From Nitrospina sp. (GTDB lineage Bacteria; Nitrospinota; Nitrospinia; Nitrospinales; Nitrospinaceae): a stretch of 6,453 nucleotides of DNA. The position numbers and the translations under genes were made by a program. Of this stretch, positions 6,027-6,453 are shown one piece after another (position 1 is the stretch's first letter; each line of letters starts with the position of its first letter). Under the pieces are notes generated by a model. It was not told the origin of the DNA and ran no database searches. It saw only the letters and a program-made list of their open reading frames with translations. The DNA lies in NCBI GenBank assembly GCA_004357435.1, contig SMVS01000146.1, positions 1 to 6,453 of the forward strand, given 5' to 3'.

Positions 6027-6122
6027 ATGTTAAAAATCAACCCCCGGTTGACCCAAAAGATGATCGGGCAGTTTCTTTCAGACCTCAAGGAATCATTGAG
6101 CCACCCCGATAAAAACAAATAA
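6027..6122 (+). CDS. Possible small ORF, 31 codons, doubtful
   Basis: ATG 6027 to TAA 6120-6122 encodes 31 residues (MLKINPRLTQKMIGQFLSDL, then KESLSHPDKNK). It is in the same frame as the gene that ends at 6014, with only four sense codons between that TGA and this ATG. The predicted peptide is an amphipathic, basic helix. No properly spaced Shine-Dalgarno is present, because AGG lies only one base before the ATG, so translation would need re-initiation after the upstream stop. It may be a real small protein, the remnant of a longer ancestral C-terminus, or chance. I favour caution. Confidence 0.25.
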   Translation: MLKINPRLTQKMIGQFLSDLKESLSHPDKNK

Positions 6123-6230
6123 TCAATTTAAATTCAATAAGTTATAAATATTTTCTTGGAAAATCTCAAGTTCAGTAGCGGCATGTCTGCAAGATTGTTT
6201 CAAAATGGGCGAAATTAGCTGATTTTTTTT

Positions 6231-6342
6231 AATTGACTCCCTATTAAAATTGTAAAATTTTATCAATCATGGTAAGTTGTCCCTCTTGCAAGTCAGGGGA
6301 TAGAGAGCAGTTACCAATCGAACTCCACAGTCAATTTTTTTT
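6231..6342 (+). repeat. Nested inverted repeats ending in a T run; possible structured RNA
   Basis: Three concentric pairings are visible. The outer one is AATTGACT (6231-6238) with AGTCAATT (6329-6336), 8 bp perfect. The middle one is TGGTAA (6270-6275) with TTACCA (6311-6316), 6 bp. The inner one is TCCCT (6280-6284) with AGGGG (6295-6299), 5 bp with one G-T pair. The 3' outer arm runs straight into eight T residues (6335-6342). In plus-strand RNA this could be a folded element of about 105 bases with an intrinsic-terminator-like end. It matches no riboswitch or ncRNA family I can recall. An 8-bp repeat in AT-rich DNA can arise by chance, so confidence is low. Confidence 0.3.
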
Positions 6343-6366
6343 GCATTTTGTAAATAAATATATAGT
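6341..6366 (+). promoter_or_regulatory. Weak promoter candidate before the last gene
   Basis: TTGCAT (6341-6346) and TATAGT (6361-6366, within TATATAGTG) resemble -35 and -10 boxes, but they are only 14 bases apart, shorter than the usual 16-18. The very AT-rich surroundings favour a promoter somewhere here. The exact assignment is uncertain. Confidence 0.25.
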
Positions 6367-6407
6367 GTTTAACCCCTTTAAATACAATAACCATTAGAGG
6401 AATCGTT

Positions 6408-6453
6408 ATGGCAGACCAACAGACCGCCAAAAAAGAAAAATGGGTCCCAAAAG
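6408..6453 (+). CDS. Start of an unidentified gene, 5' part only
   Basis: ATG 6408 is preceded by AGAGGA (6396-6401) with 6 bases between, a good ribosome binding site. Fifteen codons are visible before the window ends, encoding MADQQTAKKEKWVPK, a hydrophilic lysine-rich start with no signal peptide. This is too short to assign a family. The long AT-rich upstream region and good ribosome site suggest that it begins its own transcription unit. Confidence 0.65.
   Translation, partial: MADQQTAKKEKWVPK

Larger units (their letters stand above)
6123..6407 (+). other. AT-rich non-coding region upstream of the last gene
   Basis: I see no convincing gene on either strand. The longest frames that begin with ATG are below about 20 codons. 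Composition is much more AT-rich than the genes. It contains several T and A runs, an AT-only hairpin (TAAAATT 6245-6251 with AATTTTA 6256-6262) and the nested inverted repeats described separately. No tRNA cloverleaf is visible. It probably holds the promoter and leader of the gene starting at 6408. Confidence 0.7.

Noticed and set aside
6037..6051. Hairpin TCAACC-CCC-GGTTGA after the gene ending at 6014
   Set aside because: The stem is only 6 bp and is followed by CCCAAAAG rather than a T run, so it does not qualify as an intrinsic terminator.

Overview
The window comes from a flagellated, Gram-negative-type bacterium with moderate GC content and closely packed genes. It carries the end of a flagellar filament operon, a complete succinyl-CoA synthetase operon (sucCD), a cyclopropane-fatty-acyl-phospholipid synthase, and several small poorly characterised genes. 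Nothing fixes the taxon. A Nitrospinota-like or deltaproteobacterial-like origin fits my general impression of these proteins, but that is inference only. I see no phage, insertion sequence, CRISPR, tRNA or rRNA.

Layout, left to right. (1) Bases 1-841, plus strand: the 3' end of fliD (filament cap) followed by fliS (flagellin export chaperone), closed by a strong intrinsic terminator at 898-935. (2) Bases 934-3036, plus strand: a good sigma70-type promoter whose -35 box overlaps the terminator's T run, then sucC and sucD joined by an ATGA overlap. (3) Bases 3057-4367, minus strand: cfa, converging on sucD with a 20-base gap. (4) Bases 4438-4635, plus strand: a 65-residue protein with four CxxC motifs, divergent from cfa. 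(5) Bases 4636-5082, minus strand: a DUF1841-type protein whose stop codon abuts the stop codon of the zinc-ribbon gene. (6) Bases 5243-5530 (minus) and 5694-6014 (plus): two divergent small genes I do not recognise. (7) Bases 6015-6407: no convincing gene. It holds a doubtful 31-codon reading frame just after and in frame with the preceding gene, then an AT-rich stretch with nested inverted repeats ending in a T run. (8) Base 6408 to the end: the first 15 codons of a new plus-strand gene, with a good ribosome binding site.

FliD and FliS act together in filament assembly. SucC and SucD form the enzyme that interconverts succinate and succinyl-CoA, in the oxidative or reductive TCA cycle. Cfa modifies membrane phospholipids. 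The small genes show no obvious functional link to these pathways.

Most of the window is ordinary housekeeping sequence. The parts most worth a second look are the structured AT-rich intergenic region at 6231-6342, the in-frame reading frame after the TGA at 6012-6014, and the unrecognised divergent gene pair. I did not find convincing evidence of a new biological system.
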